DNA of 64,000 bases, from NCBI RefSeq assembly GCF_030553075.1, contig NZ_CP130701.1, positions 3,472,001-3,536,000 of the forward strand, given 5' to 3'. The translations under genes and the position numbers were made by a program. This stretch comes from Halomonas sp. I5-271120 (GTDB taxonomy: Bacteria > Pseudomonadota > Gammaproteobacteria > Pseudomonadales > Halomonadaceae). The first letter of the stretch is position 1. Every line of letters starts with the position of its first letter. The notes under the pieces were generated by a model that was given only the letters and a program-made list of their open reading frames with translations, ran no database searches and was not told where the DNA came from. Below, piece after piece: positions 54,901-64,000 of the stretch.

Positions 54901-55007
54901 TGGCGAACCTCCATATCCATGGCAGCCCTCACGCCAACCAGCAGGATCAGCAGGCTGATCACGGTGGCGAGCACCGGTCGCCGGATGAAGATATCGGTGA
55001 ATTTCAT
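51942..55007 (-). CDS. RND multidrug efflux permease
   Basis: A 1021-residue AcrB/MexI-type proton-driven pump of the inner membrane. It starts MKFTDIFIRRPVLATVIS and has LAIGLVVDDAIIVVENVHRH (proton-relay Asp pair), GFMGGLVGSLFTEFAFTLAG, and near the end LIGVVAKNGILIVEFANQLQ and GTLFTLFVLPAFYLLLARDH. The one-base overlap with the adaptor gene shows one operon. No outer-membrane channel gene is adjacent, so it probably borrows a TolC-type channel. Confidence 0.93.
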   Translation of the reverse strand: MKFTDIFIRRPVLATVISLLILLVGVRAAMDMEVRQYPELESTVITVTTSYPGASSELVQGFVTTPLQQAVAEANGIDFIESTSIQGSSTIEVNMELNYDANAALAEVQAKVASQRSVLPSSAESPVIESSTGDSTALMYLAFYSERMEVPRITDYLTRVVQPKLQALPGVAKARSFGQSMAMRIWLDPQRMAALNVSPSQVIDVLQNNNYQAGVGKTRSEFVVINLTTDTDITDPSQFEDLVVRNDGGDLVRLRDVARTELGAENYNSTAWYSGTPSTFMAIEQAPGANPLDVATAVRDTLPEIRRQLPAGLKVVLPYDASEFIDDSINEVVKTLLEALLIVLVVIFLSLGSFRAALVPAVAVPLSLIGSAFVMLVLGFSLNLLTLLSMVLAIGLVVDDAIIVVENVHRHIEAGESRFDAAINGAREMAVPIIAMTTTLVAVYAPIGFMGGLVGSLFTEFAFTLAGAVVISGIVALTLSPMLSGKVLKSHGKSSRFEKGVESTFDGLSNGYRGLLTRTLETVSVPVVFATVVLASIYFMFITSQNELAPTEDQGIIFFQGTAPQTGTLEYLERYANDIQARVEGIDGYKESFMILGGTSADTVFGGFKMAPWSERDVSQMEVMPQLQGALSQVTGLQTAAFARPSLPGSSGGLPVQFVLTTGNSYEELNAIADDLLGQAMGSGNFAFLRKSIDFNRPNTRILVDRDRVADIGLTMADVGQALSTLLGEGFTNRFSMDGRSYKVIPQVEQQYRLDASMIDNYYIEADSGEQVPLGNLVRFEDSVEPSKRSQFQQLNSVILEGVPRPGVTLGDALGWLNQTAAESLPPAYSVDYKGESRQLMNQGSALILTFFLSLIVIYLVLAAQFESWRDPLIILVSVPMSVAGAMTFITLGVSSLNIYTQVGLITLIGVVAKNGILIVEFANQLQHEEGLNKRDAVIEASAIRLRPIVMTSVALIVAMVPLLIATGAGAVSRFDIGLTIASGLGIGTLFTLFVLPAFYLLLARDHNAAKDAGAEATTTS

Positions 55008-56131
55008 CAGCCCTGCGCCTCCTCATCAGCATTCGTCGCCTGCGGCTCGGGCGCATCCTGCTTGGCCACCTTGACCGGCTGGCCATCGCGCAGGCGCAGA
55101 AGGCCAGTAGCCACGACCTGATCGCCTTCAGAGAGGCCGTCGGTAATCTCGACGACATCGCCCCGGGTGCTGCCCGTCGTCACTTGCTGTCGGGACGCGA
55201 CGGTCTGGCCCTGATCATTCTCGACGATCCGAAACACGAAGTCGCCGTAAGTATTGAAGGACAGCGCCGTACGGGGGAGGGTGAGGACATCACGGGTATC
55301 GGCCGACAGCGTACTGACCTCGGCGAACATGCCCGGGTGCAGCGCGCCGTCGGCGTTCTCGAGCTGGGCACGGACATTGAGCGTACGGCTCGATTCATTG
55401 ATCGAGGGCGCGATGGCCAGAATCTCGCCCTCGAAGACGCGCTCAGGATACGCAGCGACCGTCAGCTCGATGCCGCGGCCTGCAGCCACTTGGTCCAGTG
55501 CGCGTTCCGGCACGCTGTAGTCGACGTGGATCGGGTCGAGCATGTTCAGGTCGACAATCGGTGTGCCGACGGCAATATATTCGCCCAGGTCGACCTGGCG
55601 CAGGCCAACAACGCCGTCGAAGGGGGCGCGGATGGTTTTCTTGTTGAGCTGAGCGCGCTGCTGTTCGGCATCGGCACGGGCAGCCTGATAGTTGGCTCGG
55701 GCTTCGTCGAACTGAGACTGGGACACTGCGTTACGCGGCAGCAGGTTGGAATACCGCTGGTAGGTCTCGTTGGCGAGCTGCGCCTGTGCTTCCAGCGCGG
55801 CAAGCGCGGCTTGGTCGACGCTGTCTTCGAGGCGAATCAGCACATCGCCTTTGCTGACGCTTTGACCCGACTCGAAGGCCACCTCACTGACGACGCCGGC
55901 CACTTCGTTGGCCACTTCGACACCGTTGATGGCGCGCAGGGAGCCGACAGAGCTCAACCCCGGGCGCCAGGATTGAGATTCAATGGTGACCGCTTCGACG
56001 GGCGACGGTGGTTGGGCTTGTGAGTTCTTTGCTCCCATTTCCTGCATTTTCAGGTACTTCCACCCGAAAATGCTGCCCAGAGCCACCGTCAGTACGATGA
56101 CGACAATGACGAGACGTATTGTGGTTTTCAT
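55007..56131 (-). CDS. RND efflux periplasmic adaptor protein
   Basis: A 374-residue membrane-fusion protein with an N-terminal helix (IRLVIVVIVLTVALGSIFGW). The lipoyl-like halves are GVEVANEVAGVVSEVAFESG and IRAPFDGVVGLRQVDLGEYI, with a helical hairpin between (LEAQAQLANETYQRYSNLLP). ATG 56131 is chosen because it starts directly before the membrane anchor; the frame is open to 56185. It joins the permease encoded downstream to an outer-membrane channel. A 16-bp palindrome lies about 180 bp upstream. Confidence 0.9.
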   Translation of the reverse strand: MKTTIRLVIVVIVLTVALGSIFGWKYLKMQEMGAKNSQAQPPSPVEAVTIESQSWRPGLSSVGSLRAINGVEVANEVAGVVSEVAFESGQSVSKGDVLIRLEDSVDQAALAALEAQAQLANETYQRYSNLLPRNAVSQSQFDEARANYQAARADAEQQRAQLNKKTIRAPFDGVVGLRQVDLGEYIAVGTPIVDLNMLDPIHVDYSVPERALDQVAAGRGIELTVAAYPERVFEGEILAIAPSINESSRTLNVRAQLENADGALHPGMFAEVSTLSADTRDVLTLPRTALSFNTYGDFVFRIVENDQGQTVASRQQVTTGSTRGDVVEITDGLSEGDQVVATGLLRLRDGQPVKVAKQDAPEPQATNADEEAQG

Positions 56132-56311
56132 AGCTTGTTCCCGAGAAGCGTCGACAAGAACCATGCCCGCTACGCCATAAGGCATCGAGGCGGCACAGGG
56201 AAGATGTTATAAGAGTCCAATGATGTAAGTATGACGACCAAATGGCCAGCCACCTACAGCAAAAAGGGAACAATAGTTTCGAGTTTCCTTGAATCCGCAT
56301 ATTCAATTTAA

Positions 56312-56327
56312 CATAATATATATTATG
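56312..56327. promoter_or_regulatory. Perfect 16-bp AT palindrome upstream of the RND pump
   Basis: CATAATATATATTATG reads the same on both strands. It lies in the 401-bp gap (56132-56532) between the divergent adaptor gene and a small plus-strand gene. The gap holds no gene I can support. The palindrome is a likely operator and overlaps AT-rich promoter-like sequence. Confidence 0.45.
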
Positions 56328-56532
56328 CGAAGTGTTCGGTTGGGTGGCTGTGGCGCCAAGTCATGAGTGACAGGCTTGCCGACCGCCTAAGCTATAGATC
56401 GGCGACCACTGTAACCTTGGTGGCTGACTGGATACGGGCTTCTCGTCTGCTTTGAGGCCTCGCTTGCCAGTCAAATCGACACTCGTGGCAGCAAGTGCTA
56501 CCGTTCGCGGCTTTCATAACAGGAGACTAACG

Positions 56533-56733
56533 ATGAGCGCTGAATATTCCCTGCATGACCTGGCCAAGGCCAAGGAAGCGCTGGAGCTCGCCGAAAAGGC
56601 ATGGGAAGAAGATGACGGCAACAACCGTCAGGCCCATATCAAGAAGATATCCGCTGCACGGGCCGACTTTGCCATGATCGAGGGTCAGCTCAAGCGTGAC
56701 GGCATAATCGCCGAGGAAGACGCGGCATTTTAA
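56533..56733 (+). CDS. Small helical hypothetical protein, 66 residues
   Basis: A 66-residue protein starting MSAEYSLHDLAKAKEALELA, charged and alpha-helical throughout, with no cysteine or signal peptide. ATG 56533 has AGGAG 7 bp upstream. I do not recognise a named family. A good ribosome site and acidic, codon-like sequence support a real gene. It could be a small DNA- or protein-binding helical bundle; this is a guess. Confidence 0.65.
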   Translation: MSAEYSLHDLAKAKEALELAEKAWEEDDGNNRQAHIKKISAARADFAMIEGQLKRDGIIAEEDAAF

Positions 56734-56904
56734 GCGGGTTTCAGGCCAGATATGCCGTGCGCGGCCATGTTTCATCAGGTTTGCCCAGCAATTAAGCTAG
56801 GCCGGTCGTTATAGCATTTCTGGTATAACACCCGTAGGTTGATTTCCGGCGGCTATCAGCGGCTGGGAGCGTCGGTGTCCGGTTTCATACTCCAGGAGTC
56901 ACGT

Positions 56905-57252
56905 ATGTCACAGAAGATCTATTGCATCGCCAGTTTCAAGCCCAAGCCCGGCCGCGAAGATGCCGCATTCAAGGCGCTACAGGGCCTTGAACCCAATGCG
57001 CACCGTGAAGATGCCTGTCTGCGCTACACGGTGACGCGTCAGATCGAGAGCCCCTTTGCTCAGGGGGAAAGTTATCCGATCGTGTTCCATGAAGTCTGGG
57101 CCAATCGTGAAGCCTTTGAAGCACACTGCCAGCGCCATGAAATCCAGGCGTTTTTCCAGTCGCAGGTGGAATCTCCGGATGGCGACATCGAAGACGCCAA
57201 CGTATGCGTCTATACCGATGAACCCGCCGGTTTCGACGCACCGCAGTTCTAA
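56905..57252 (+). CDS. Antibiotic biosynthesis monooxygenase (ABM) domain protein
   Basis: A 115-residue dimeric ferredoxin-like-fold protein. KIYCIASFKPKPGREDAAFK, HREDACLRYTVTRQ and PIVFHEVWANREAFEAHCQ are typical of YgiN/ABM proteins, which act as quinol oxygenases or have unknown roles. ATG 56905 follows AGGAG. No neighbour clarifies its substrate. Confidence 0.83.
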   Translation: MSQKIYCIASFKPKPGREDAAFKALQGLEPNAHREDACLRYTVTRQIESPFAQGESYPIVFHEVWANREAFEAHCQRHEIQAFFQSQVESPDGDIEDANVCVYTDEPAGFDAPQF

Positions 57253-57430
57253 TCAGGTCATCGGGTCCCCAGCGTTGAGTAAAGCGAGGGCCGCAGCGCT
57301 TCCGGTCTCGATATCCGATGTTGCGCCGTCCTGAGTCAGTAGCGCAACCGCCCTTCTTTTACGTTTGCCACTGAACTCGCCGCCATGGCACGACTCTCAA
57401 CGCCATGACCTTTTATATCAGGAGGAATGC

Positions 57431-57976
57431 ATGCGTCATCTTGCCAAGCGATACCACCTTTGGGCGTTTGCGTTTCTCGGCCTTGCCCTGACGGGCTGTG
57501 CCGGCGTGGACGTCGAGGATTATGCGGGTAGCGAGCCGAGGCTGGATATTGCCAAGTATTTCGAAGGCGATACCCGTGCCTGGGGCATGGTTCAGGACTA
57601 CTCAGGCGAAGTGCAGCGGCGTTTTACCGTAGACATCATCGGCACCGTCGAGGGAGATACGCTGACCCTTGATGAACGCTTCCAGTATGCCAATGGCGAA
57701 ACCGACCGCCGCGTCTGGACCTTCGAGCGCGTCGACGAGCATCGCTGGGTTGGCCAGGCCAGCGACGTCGAGGGCGACGTGGAGGCAACGCAGTATGGCC
57801 ATGTTTTCCACATGAACTATCCGCTGGAAGTTGTTGTGGGCGGCCGGAACCTGACCTTCACTATGGACGACTGGATGTATCTGCAGCCGGATGGCCGCCT
57901 GATCAACCGGACCAACATGTCGAAGTTCGGCGTGACCCTTGGCGAAGTGACTCTGTCTTTCGATAAGGCGCCCTGA
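57431..57976 (+). CDS. DUF3833 lipoprotein
   Basis: A 181-residue lipoprotein. The signal peptide ends in a lipobox (LALTGC). The DUF3833 core is DIAKYFEGDTRAWGMVQDYS, GEVQRRFTVDIIGTVEGD and, near the end, DDWMYLQPDGRLINRTNMSK. The fold is probably a lipocalin-like barrel in the envelope. ATG 57431 has GGAGGAATGC directly upstream; the frame is open from 57365. Function unknown. Confidence 0.85.
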   Translation: MRHLAKRYHLWAFAFLGLALTGCAGVDVEDYAGSEPRLDIAKYFEGDTRAWGMVQDYSGEVQRRFTVDIIGTVEGDTLTLDERFQYANGETDRRVWTFERVDEHRWVGQASDVEGDVEATQYGHVFHMNYPLEVVVGGRNLTFTMDDWMYLQPDGRLINRTNMSKFGVTLGEVTLSFDKAP

Positions 57977-58050
57977 GCTTTCCCTCAATCGCAGATGGAT
58001 CAAGCGCGGACCGACCTAACCCGGCCCGGTCGACTCGATGGCTAGAAACC

Positions 58051-58085
58051 AAAAAGCCCCGATGATTCACTCATCGGGGCTTTTT
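58051..58085. terminator. Bidirectional terminator between DUF3833 gene and ectC
   Basis: A 15-bp stem with A and T runs at its ends (AAAAAGCCCCGATGA, loop TTCAC, then the complement and TTTTTT). It ends the DUF3833 transcript and, on the other strand, the ectABC operon. Confidence 0.92.
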
Positions 58086-58131
58086 TCATGCATGCCGTAT
58101 AGGCACGTCTAGTACACGGGCTAACAGCTGA

Positions 58132-58530
58132 TCAGCTGTTGTCGTCCGGCGCAGCGTAAGAGCCATCTTCGCGATGCACTTCATTGCCGGTCAGGCCCGG
58201 CGTGAAGACACAGGCGAGATGCATGGTCTTGCTGGCACGCAGCAGATGATCGTCATGCTGGTCGAGGATGTAGATATCGCCTGGCTTGATCGGCCAGATC
58301 TTGCCATCGGCCAGGGTCTCAACTTCACCTTCCCCTTCGATGCAGTAAACGGCTTCGAAGTGGTTCTTGTAGTGGATGTGGGTCTCGGTGCCTTCGAAAA
58401 TGCGGGTAATGTGGAAGGAGCATTTGCCGCCGTCGTCGGCCAGCGAGAGACGAGTGCTATCCCAGTTACCGTTTTCGGCTTTCACCAGACGATCTGTCTT
58501 GCGCGCTTCTTCGAGATTGCGAACGATCAT
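58132..58530 (-). CDS. ectC: L-ectoine synthase
   Basis: A 132-residue cupin that closes the ring of N-acetyl-diaminobutyrate to give ectoine. It shows [40 protein letters not shown] and [15 protein letters not shown], with metal ligands expected at Glu in [11 protein letters not shown] and His in [10 protein letters not shown]. The length matches known EctC. It is the last gene of ectABC; no ectD hydroxylase follows, so hydroxyectoine would need a gene elsewhere. Confidence 0.96.
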   Translation of the reverse strand: MIVRNLEEARKTDRLVKAENGNWDSTRLSLADDGGKCSFHITRIFEGTETHIHYKNHFEAVYCIEGEGEVETLADGKIWPIKPGDIYILDQHDDHLLRASKTMHLACVFTPGLTGNEVHREDGSYAAPDDNS

Positions 58531-58560
58531 TGCGAACTTCCTCTGTTGGAATACTGATCA

Positions 58561-58583
58561 GGAACCCGGTATCGCCGGGTTCC
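58561..58583 (-). other. Intercistronic hairpin between ectB and ectC
   Basis: A perfect 9-bp stem (GGAACCCGG/CCGGGTTCC) with a 5-nt loop and no T run. It may stabilise the mRNA or tune EctC level relative to EctB. Confidence 0.6.
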
Positions 58584-58623
58584 CGTGGCGCTGCCATCAT
58601 GCTATCGGGTGGCCGGCGTCGAC

Positions 58624-59955
<1,332 letters not shown>

Positions 59956-60008
59956 TCAGCCCGCTGCCAATGATCCCAGCAGGCTGTTACCGAAATGTGC
60001 GCGGAAAC

Positions 60009-60587
60009 TTAGATACGATCGGGCTGGAAGGGGCCGATACGTACGAGGTTTTCGGGATCGTGTTCGCCACCGAGCTGGTCAGTGGAGAAATATTCCCGGC
60101 TGTTGAGCGGTGCCTGCCAGCGATCTGCCAAGCGGGTAAAGAGGCCCCAGGACGCGGCATTGTCCGGGGTGATGGTCGTCTCGAGGTGGCGCACATCGAC
60201 AAGCTCAGGACGGCTCATCACGGCTTCCACCAGGCGACGGGCAAGGCCCGTGCCGCGCGCCTTCTCACCCACGGCGACCTGCCACAGAAAGTAGGTATCC
60301 GACGCATTGCTCTTCACGTAGCCGGACACGAAGCCAACGATCTCGCCCTCTTCGTTGGTCGCAACGGCACAGCTGTCGCGGAACTGGGTGGCCAGCAGCA
60401 GGTAGGCATAGGCGGAATTGACGTCTAGCGGCGGGCAGGCCTTGACGAGCTCGTAGATGCCCCAGCCGTCATCGGGGTTCGGCTTGCGGATGAACAGCGA
60501 TGTCTTGGCATTGCCCACCACGGCATCGGCAACGCTTGGGCGTGCCAGTTCGGCGGAGGTCGTGAAAGGCTGCGTCGATACGTTCAT
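60009..60587 (-). CDS. ectA: L-2,4-diaminobutyrate acetyltransferase
   Basis: A 192-residue GNAT enzyme that acetylates 2,4-diaminobutyrate. The N-terminus is longer than the core; the family part starts at about residue 30 (FIRKPNPDDGWGIYELVKAC). PPLDVNSAYAYLLLATQFRD and LWQVAVGEKARGTGLARRL (acetyl-CoA loop) are diagnostic, as is HLETTITPDNAASWGLFTRL. It is the first gene of ectABC and has a recognisable promoter with overlapping inverted repeats. Confidence 0.95.
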   Translation of the reverse strand: MNVSTQPFTTSAELARPSVADAVVGNAKTSLFIRKPNPDDGWGIYELVKACPPLDVNSAYAYLLLATQFRDSCAVATNEEGEIVGFVSGYVKSNASDTYFLWQVAVGEKARGTGLARRLVEAVMSRPELVDVRHLETTITPDNAASWGLFTRLADRWQAPLNSREYFSTDQLGGEHDPENLVRIGPFQPDRI

Positions 60588-60620
60588 AGATATGCTTCGC
60601 TATTGGCGAATTTGCGCATA

Positions 60621-60649
60621 ATCATAACAAAGGGTTATGACCAGATCAA
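60621..60649 (-). promoter_or_regulatory. Candidate sigma-70 promoter of ectABC
   Basis: On the minus strand TTGATC (60644-60649) and TATGAT (60621-60626) are 17 bp apart, about 35 bp before the ectA start. An inverted repeat TCATAAC/GTTATGA (60622-60640) covers the spacer and the -10 box. Confidence 0.6.
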
Positions 60650-60677
60650 AGGGGCCTTTATCACGATGCGCAAAATC

Positions 60678-60694
60678 CATAATTTAAGATTATG
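60678..60694. promoter_or_regulatory. Second inverted repeat upstream of ectA
   Basis: CATAAT and ATTATG with a 5-bp spacer. The TTATGACC at its right end repeats that of the promoter-overlapping element at 60635-60642, 56 bp away, so the two may be paired binding sites. Confidence 0.45.
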
Positions 60695-60793
60695 ACCGCG
60701 CGGCAAGCCCTGCATGGCGCGGCCTGCCAGCATGTAGACATACTGATCCAGTTTAGCCCAGCTCAGCAGAGACAGGTTCAACGTCGACATACA

Positions 60794-60822
60794 AAAAGGC
60801 CATCCCGCGTTCGGGATGGCCC
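60794..60822 (-). terminator. Terminator after glutathione reductase
   Basis: A 10-bp stem (GGCCATCCCG/CGGGATGGCC) with a 4-nt loop, followed on the minus strand by TTTTT. It separates the reductase transcript from the ect promoter. Confidence 0.88.
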
Positions 60823-60877
60823 AGGTCATGGCGCACCCATCAGTGATGGTGCGCGCGGATCATATGAGCGTCATGGA

Positions 60878-62239
60878 TCAGGTGCGTGTCACGCTGCGCA
60901 TGGTGACGAATTCCTCGGCGCCAGTGGGGTGAATGCCCACGGTGGCGTCGAAATCAGCCTTGGTCAGGCCTGCACGCACGGCGATGGCGATGCCCTGAAT
61001 CAGCTCGCCTGCCTCTTCGCCCACCATATGAGCACCGAGCACACGGTCGCTTGCATCATCAACGATCAGCTTCATCAGGCAACGCTCGTCGCTTCCGGAC
61101 AGGGTATGCTTCATCGGCTTGAAGTCGGCGGCATAGACGCGAATCGCCGCATACTCGGCACGTGCTTCCTCTTCGGAGAGCCCGACGGTGCCGATGTTGG
61201 GATGACAGAACACCGCCGTTGCGATGCTTGGGTAATCCAGGGGCTTGGGCGTGCTGTCGCCGAAGTGATGCTGAACGAGCTGCATGGCTTCTTCCAGCGC
61301 GACCGGTGTGAGCTCCGGACCGCTGATGACGTCGCCCAGCGCCAGGATCGATGGCGTCGAGGTCTCGAAGCGTTCATTGACAGCGATCTTGCCGTCCCGG
61401 TCGAGTGCGATGTCGAGCTTATCGAGCCCCAGGCCTTCGAGGTGAGGCTTGCGCCCGGTGGCCGACAGCACGGCGTCGACTTCGAGCGTCTCGCCATTGG
61501 TCAGAGTCACCAGGTAGGCGTCCCCTTGAGCATCGATACGTTCGATATTGGTCTCGAAGTGCAGGTTAACGCCCTTCTTGGCCATCTCATCGCGGGTGAA
61601 CTCGCGAACCTCATGATCGAAGCCGCGCAGGAAGAGCCCGCTGCGATAGACCAGATGGGACTCGCTGCCCAGGCCGTTGAAGATGCTGGCGAACTCAACC
61701 GCGATATAGCCGCCGCCGAGGACCAGGAAACGCTCGGGAAAACGATCGAGATCGAAGACCTGATTGGAATTGAGCACATGCTCGTTGCCCGGGAAATCCG
61801 GTACCCATGGCCAGCCACCGGTGGCGACGAGGATCTTCTCGCTGCTGAAGGTCTCGCCGTTAACTTCCACGTGGTTGGCATCGGTCACCGTGGCGCGGCC
61901 ATTGATCAGGCGTACGTCGGCATTATCGAGCAGGCGACCATAGATACCGTTAAGGCGCTTGATCTCCTCGATCTTGTTGTCGCGCAGGGTCGCCCAGTCG
62001 AAGCGCGGAGCTTGTGGCAGCTGCCAGCCGAAGCCGGCACTATCGTGAAAGGCTTCCTGGAAGTGCGCCGCGTAGGAGTAAAGCTTCTTGGGTACGCAGC
62101 CCACATTGACGCAGGTACCGCCGAGATAGCGGTCTTCCGCGATAGCAACACGGGCACCGGCAGCCGCGGCCGTACGAGCGGCGCGAACGCCGCCAGACCC
62201 TGCGCCAATGACGAAGAGGTCGTAATCGAACTGGGACAC
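60878..62239 (-). CDS. gor: Glutathione-disulfide reductase
   Basis: A 453-residue flavoprotein that keeps glutathione reduced with NADPH. FAD motif [16 protein letters not shown], redox pair Cys43 and Cys48 in [24 protein letters not shown] fold [20 protein letters not shown], and the interface LHPTG-type loop [15 protein letters not shown] with the catalytic His. The start is GTG 62239 with AGGAG upstream; the frame runs on without match. It stands alone. Confidence 0.94.
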   Translation of the reverse strand: MSQFDYDLFVIGAGSGGVRAARTAAAAGARVAIAEDRYLGGTCVNVGCVPKKLYSYAAHFQEAFHDSAGFGWQLPQAPRFDWATLRDNKIEEIKRLNGIYGRLLDNADVRLINGRATVTDANHVEVNGETFSSEKILVATGGWPWVPDFPGNEHVLNSNQVFDLDRFPERFLVLGGGYIAVEFASIFNGLGSESHLVYRSGLFLRGFDHEVREFTRDEMAKKGVNLHFETNIERIDAQGDAYLVTLTNGETLEVDAVLSATGRKPHLEGLGLDKLDIALDRDGKIAVNERFETSTPSILALGDVISGPELTPVALEEAMQLVQHHFGDSTPKPLDYPSIATAVFCHPNIGTVGLSEEEARAEYAAIRVYAADFKPMKHTLSGSDERCLMKLIVDDASDRVLGAHMVGEEAGELIQGIAIAVRAGLTKADFDATVGIHPTGAEEFVTMRSVTRT

Positions 62240-62387
62240 GATGTTCTCCTGAATACTGGAAGCATAAAAGCGATGCAGGGATGATAACAGTGATGAACAG
62301 GTGCCGGGAGGTCCTGCGTTGACCGCCATGGCATCACAGGGTAAAAGACGCGCCCTATACAGCAGCCGCATCGATGAGGGTTCGACG

Positions 62388-63044
62388 ATGATGAATGAGA
62401 TGAAGAAACTACTGGAGCGCAATCGCGAATGGGCCGAGAGCGTTCAGAAAGAGGACCCCGAGTTCTTTGCGCGGCTCTCCGACCAACAGAACCCCGACTA
62501 TCTTTGGATCGGCTGCTCGGATTCCCGCGTACCGGCCAACCAAATCATCGATCTGCCACCGGGCGAAGTCTTCGTTCACCGCAATGTCGCCAACCTGTTG
62601 CATCACAACGATATGAACGCCCTATCCGTGGTGCAGTTCGCGGTCGATGTGCTCAAGGTCAAGCACATCATGATCGTGGGTCATTACGGCTGCGGGGGCA
62701 TCAAGGCTGCTATGACCGGTGGTGAATGCGGCATCGTCGATTATTGGCTGCACAGTGTACGGGAGCTATACAGCCGTCACCGTAAAACCCTGGAGGCGCT
62801 TCCCCTCGAGGAGCAGGTCGACCGCATGTGCGAGCTCAACGTCAAGGCGCAGGTCGACAACCTCTGTCGCACCAAGATCATCCAGCGCGCCTGGCAGCGT
62901 GGGCAACCGTTGGCCGTCCACGGCTGGGTCTACGGCTTGAGTGATGGTCGCGTGACCGACCTCGAGTGCACCGTCGAGGGCCTCGATCAGGTACCGCAGC
63001 TGTATCGTGTCGACCGCCTGGTGCCTGCCGATCAGGCTGATTGA
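62388..63044 (+). CDS. can: Beta-class carbonic anhydrase
   Basis: A 218-residue zinc enzyme that interconverts CO2 and bicarbonate. Zinc ligands are Cys43, His99 and Cys102 ([18 protein letters not shown]), with the Asp45-Arg47 dyad. The length and [20 protein letters not shown] agree with E. coli Can. The start is ATG 62388, with GAGGG 7 bp upstream; ATG 62391 is equally possible. It is divergent from gor with about 150 bp between. Confidence 0.94.
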   Translation: MMNEMKKLLERNREWAESVQKEDPEFFARLSDQQNPDYLWIGCSDSRVPANQIIDLPPGEVFVHRNVANLLHHNDMNALSVVQFAVDVLKVKHIMIVGHYGCGGIKAAMTGGECGIVDYWLHSVRELYSRHRKTLEALPLEEQVDRMCELNVKAQVDNLCRTKIIQRAWQRGQPLAVHGWVYGLSDGRVTDLECTVEGLDQVPQLYRVDRLVPADQAD

Positions 63045-63069
63045 AGCCCCTGTCCTGCTTCCTCTCAAT

Positions 63070-63090
63070 CGCTGGCTGATTCAGCCAGCG
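63070..63090. terminator. Hairpin after carbonic anhydrase
   Basis: CGCTGGCTGA and TCAGCCAGCG are perfect arms around a single T, 25 bp after the stop. No T run follows, so it may be a weak terminator or an operator-like palindrome. Confidence 0.5.
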
Positions 63091-63221
63091 AATGACGCCT
63101 GTCATAATTTCGATTGTCTGGCCCTCAAACGACTGTCTAAGGTGTTTAGAGTCCTCGCTCCCCGCGAGGCTGCATAACAACGGCATAACACAGTCGATAA
63201 CAACCACAATTGGGGACCTAC

Positions 63222-64000
63222 ATGATCTTTCGAAAAACTCTGCTGGCCACCGTAATCGGGGCCACCGCCGTGGGTGCTGCCCTGCTGCCCGCGACTGCCA
63301 GTGCGGAAAACACCCTGCGCATGGCCTATGACGCCGACCCGGTGTCGTTGGACATCCACGAGCAGCTCTCCGGCGGTATCCTGCAGTTGTCGCACATGAC
63401 CTTCGACCCTCTGGTGCGCTGGACCAAGGATCTTGAGTTCGAGCCCCGTCTTGCCACTTCGTGGGAGCAGGTCGACGACACCACCATGCGCATGACGCTG
63501 CGTGAGGGCGTGACCTTCCACAGCGGCAACAGCTTTACCGCCGATGACGTGGTCTTCACTGTCGAGCGCCTGAAACAGAGTCCCGACTTCAAGGCGATCT
63601 TCGAGCCGGTCGAGAGCGTGACGGCGATCGATGACACCACCATCGAGTTCACCACCACCGAGCCCTACCCGCTGCTGCTGAACCTCGCGACCTACATCTT
63701 CCCGCTGGACAGCCAGTTCTACAGCGGCACGGACGAAGACGGCGACCCCAAGGACGAAATCGTCAAGAACGGCAACTCCTACGCCTCTCGCCATCTCTCC
63801 GGCACCGGTCCCTTCGAGGTCTCCAATCGCCAGCAGGGCGTGCGCATCGACTTCGAGCGTAACGATGACTATTGGGACGAATCCTCCCCGGGCAACGTCG
63901 ACAACGTCGTGCTGACCCCGATTGGCGAAAACGCCACGCGTGTCGCCGCCCTGCTCTCCGGCGACGTCGACTTCATCGCCCCGGTACCGCCTAACGACCT
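63222..64000 (+). CDS. Peptide/nickel-type ABC solute-binding protein, 5' part
   Basis: The frame has no stop before the window ends, so this is the first 259 residues of a longer gene (family usually about 500-540). A signal peptide (FRKTLLATVIGATAVGAALL, cut near ATASA/ENT) precedes the SBP_bac_5 start RMAYDADPVSLDIHEQLSGG. The family motif FHSGNSFTADDVVFTVERLK is present, and GTGPFEVSNRQQGVRIDFER follows. The substrate is probably a peptide, but family members also bind nickel, opines or glutathione. Transporter genes should follow outside the window. Confidence 0.9.
   Translation, partial: MIFRKTLLATVIGATAVGAALLPATASAENTLRMAYDADPVSLDIHEQLSGGILQLSHMTFDPLVRWTKDLEFEPRLATSWEQVDDTTMRMTLREGVTFHSGNSFTADDVVFTVERLKQSPDFKAIFEPVESVTAIDDTTIEFTTTEPYPLLLNLATYIFPLDSQFYSGTDEDGDPKDEIVKNGNSYASRHLSGTGPFEVSNRQQGVRIDFERNDDYWDESSPGNVDNVVLTPIGENATRVAALLSGDVDFIAPVPPND

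Noticed and set aside
60692..62284. A 530-codon open frame on the plus strand opposite glutathione reductase
   Set aside because: It is the mirror of the gor reading frame in GC-rich DNA and has no family features, whereas gor has all its motifs.

Overview
The window looks like chromosome of a moderately halophilic gammaproteobacterium, most likely Halomonas or a close relative in the Halomonadaceae. The evidence is a complete ectoine operon (ectABC, 58132-60587), a ProVWX/OpuA-type compatible-solute importer (25741-28829), and many genes of ordinary gammaproteobacterial type (tusDCBE, acpH, nfuA, sufE, metH, zur). The identification rests on gene content read by eye, not on a database search. 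No rRNA, tRNA, CRISPR array or insertion sequence was seen.

Layout. 1-2106: the end of an RND permease, then acuR-acuI with two matching operators. 2283-4190: a small unknown gene, a lipoprotein and a YccA-like membrane protein. 4413-6695: tusDCBE for tRNA 2-thiolation and acpH. 6682-18965: a molybdenum/formate block. On the minus strand are moeA, moaB, a DUF1244 gene, the three formate dehydrogenase subunits, a Tat-signal peptide protein, a TorD-type chaperone, a polyferredoxin, and DUF3306/DUF3305 genes. fdhD is divergent on the plus strand. 19251-21456: an amino-acid permease and an XRE-cupin regulator. 21683-25490: a deacetylase-family gene divergent from a Pat-type protein acetyltransferase. 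25741-28829: the betaine importer. 28949-33478: pdxH, an arsC-wrbA-DUF2069-azlCD operon and smrA. 33574-35737: a sulfite/nitrite reductase hemoprotein with its DUF934 partner. 35908-41922: a MATE pump, metH and nfuA. 42125-44642: a KfrA-like coiled-coil DNA-binding protein divergent from a tyrosine recombinase, the most mobile-element-like part of the window. 44818-48232: sufE, a Fic protein and a zur-hisI-yidD operon. 48357-51767: a retropepsin / inactive-transglutaminase / ATP-grasp trio. 51942-56131: an RND pump and its adaptor. 56533-64000: small genes, ectABC, glutathione reductase, carbonic anhydrase and the start of a peptide-type solute-binding protein.

How parts work together. moaB and moeA supply molybdenum cofactor steps, and fdhD and the TorD-like chaperone serve formate dehydrogenase maturation, so much of 6.7-19 kb can be read as one functional unit. 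ectABC makes ectoine and the ProVWX importer takes up betaine-type solutes, so both arms of osmoprotection are present.

The most unusual structure is at 7892-8145. An 82-bp tandem repeat sits between moaB and moeA and forms three consecutive 29-codon mini-ORFs. Each overlaps the next frame by exactly 8 nt, giving an unbroken stop/start chain from moaB to moeA. Other points worth attention are the KfrA/recombinase pair with its duplicated TTACGTAA palindromes, the zur-hisI-yidD operon, the peptide-ligase-like trio, and several clean inverted repeats in promoter regions.
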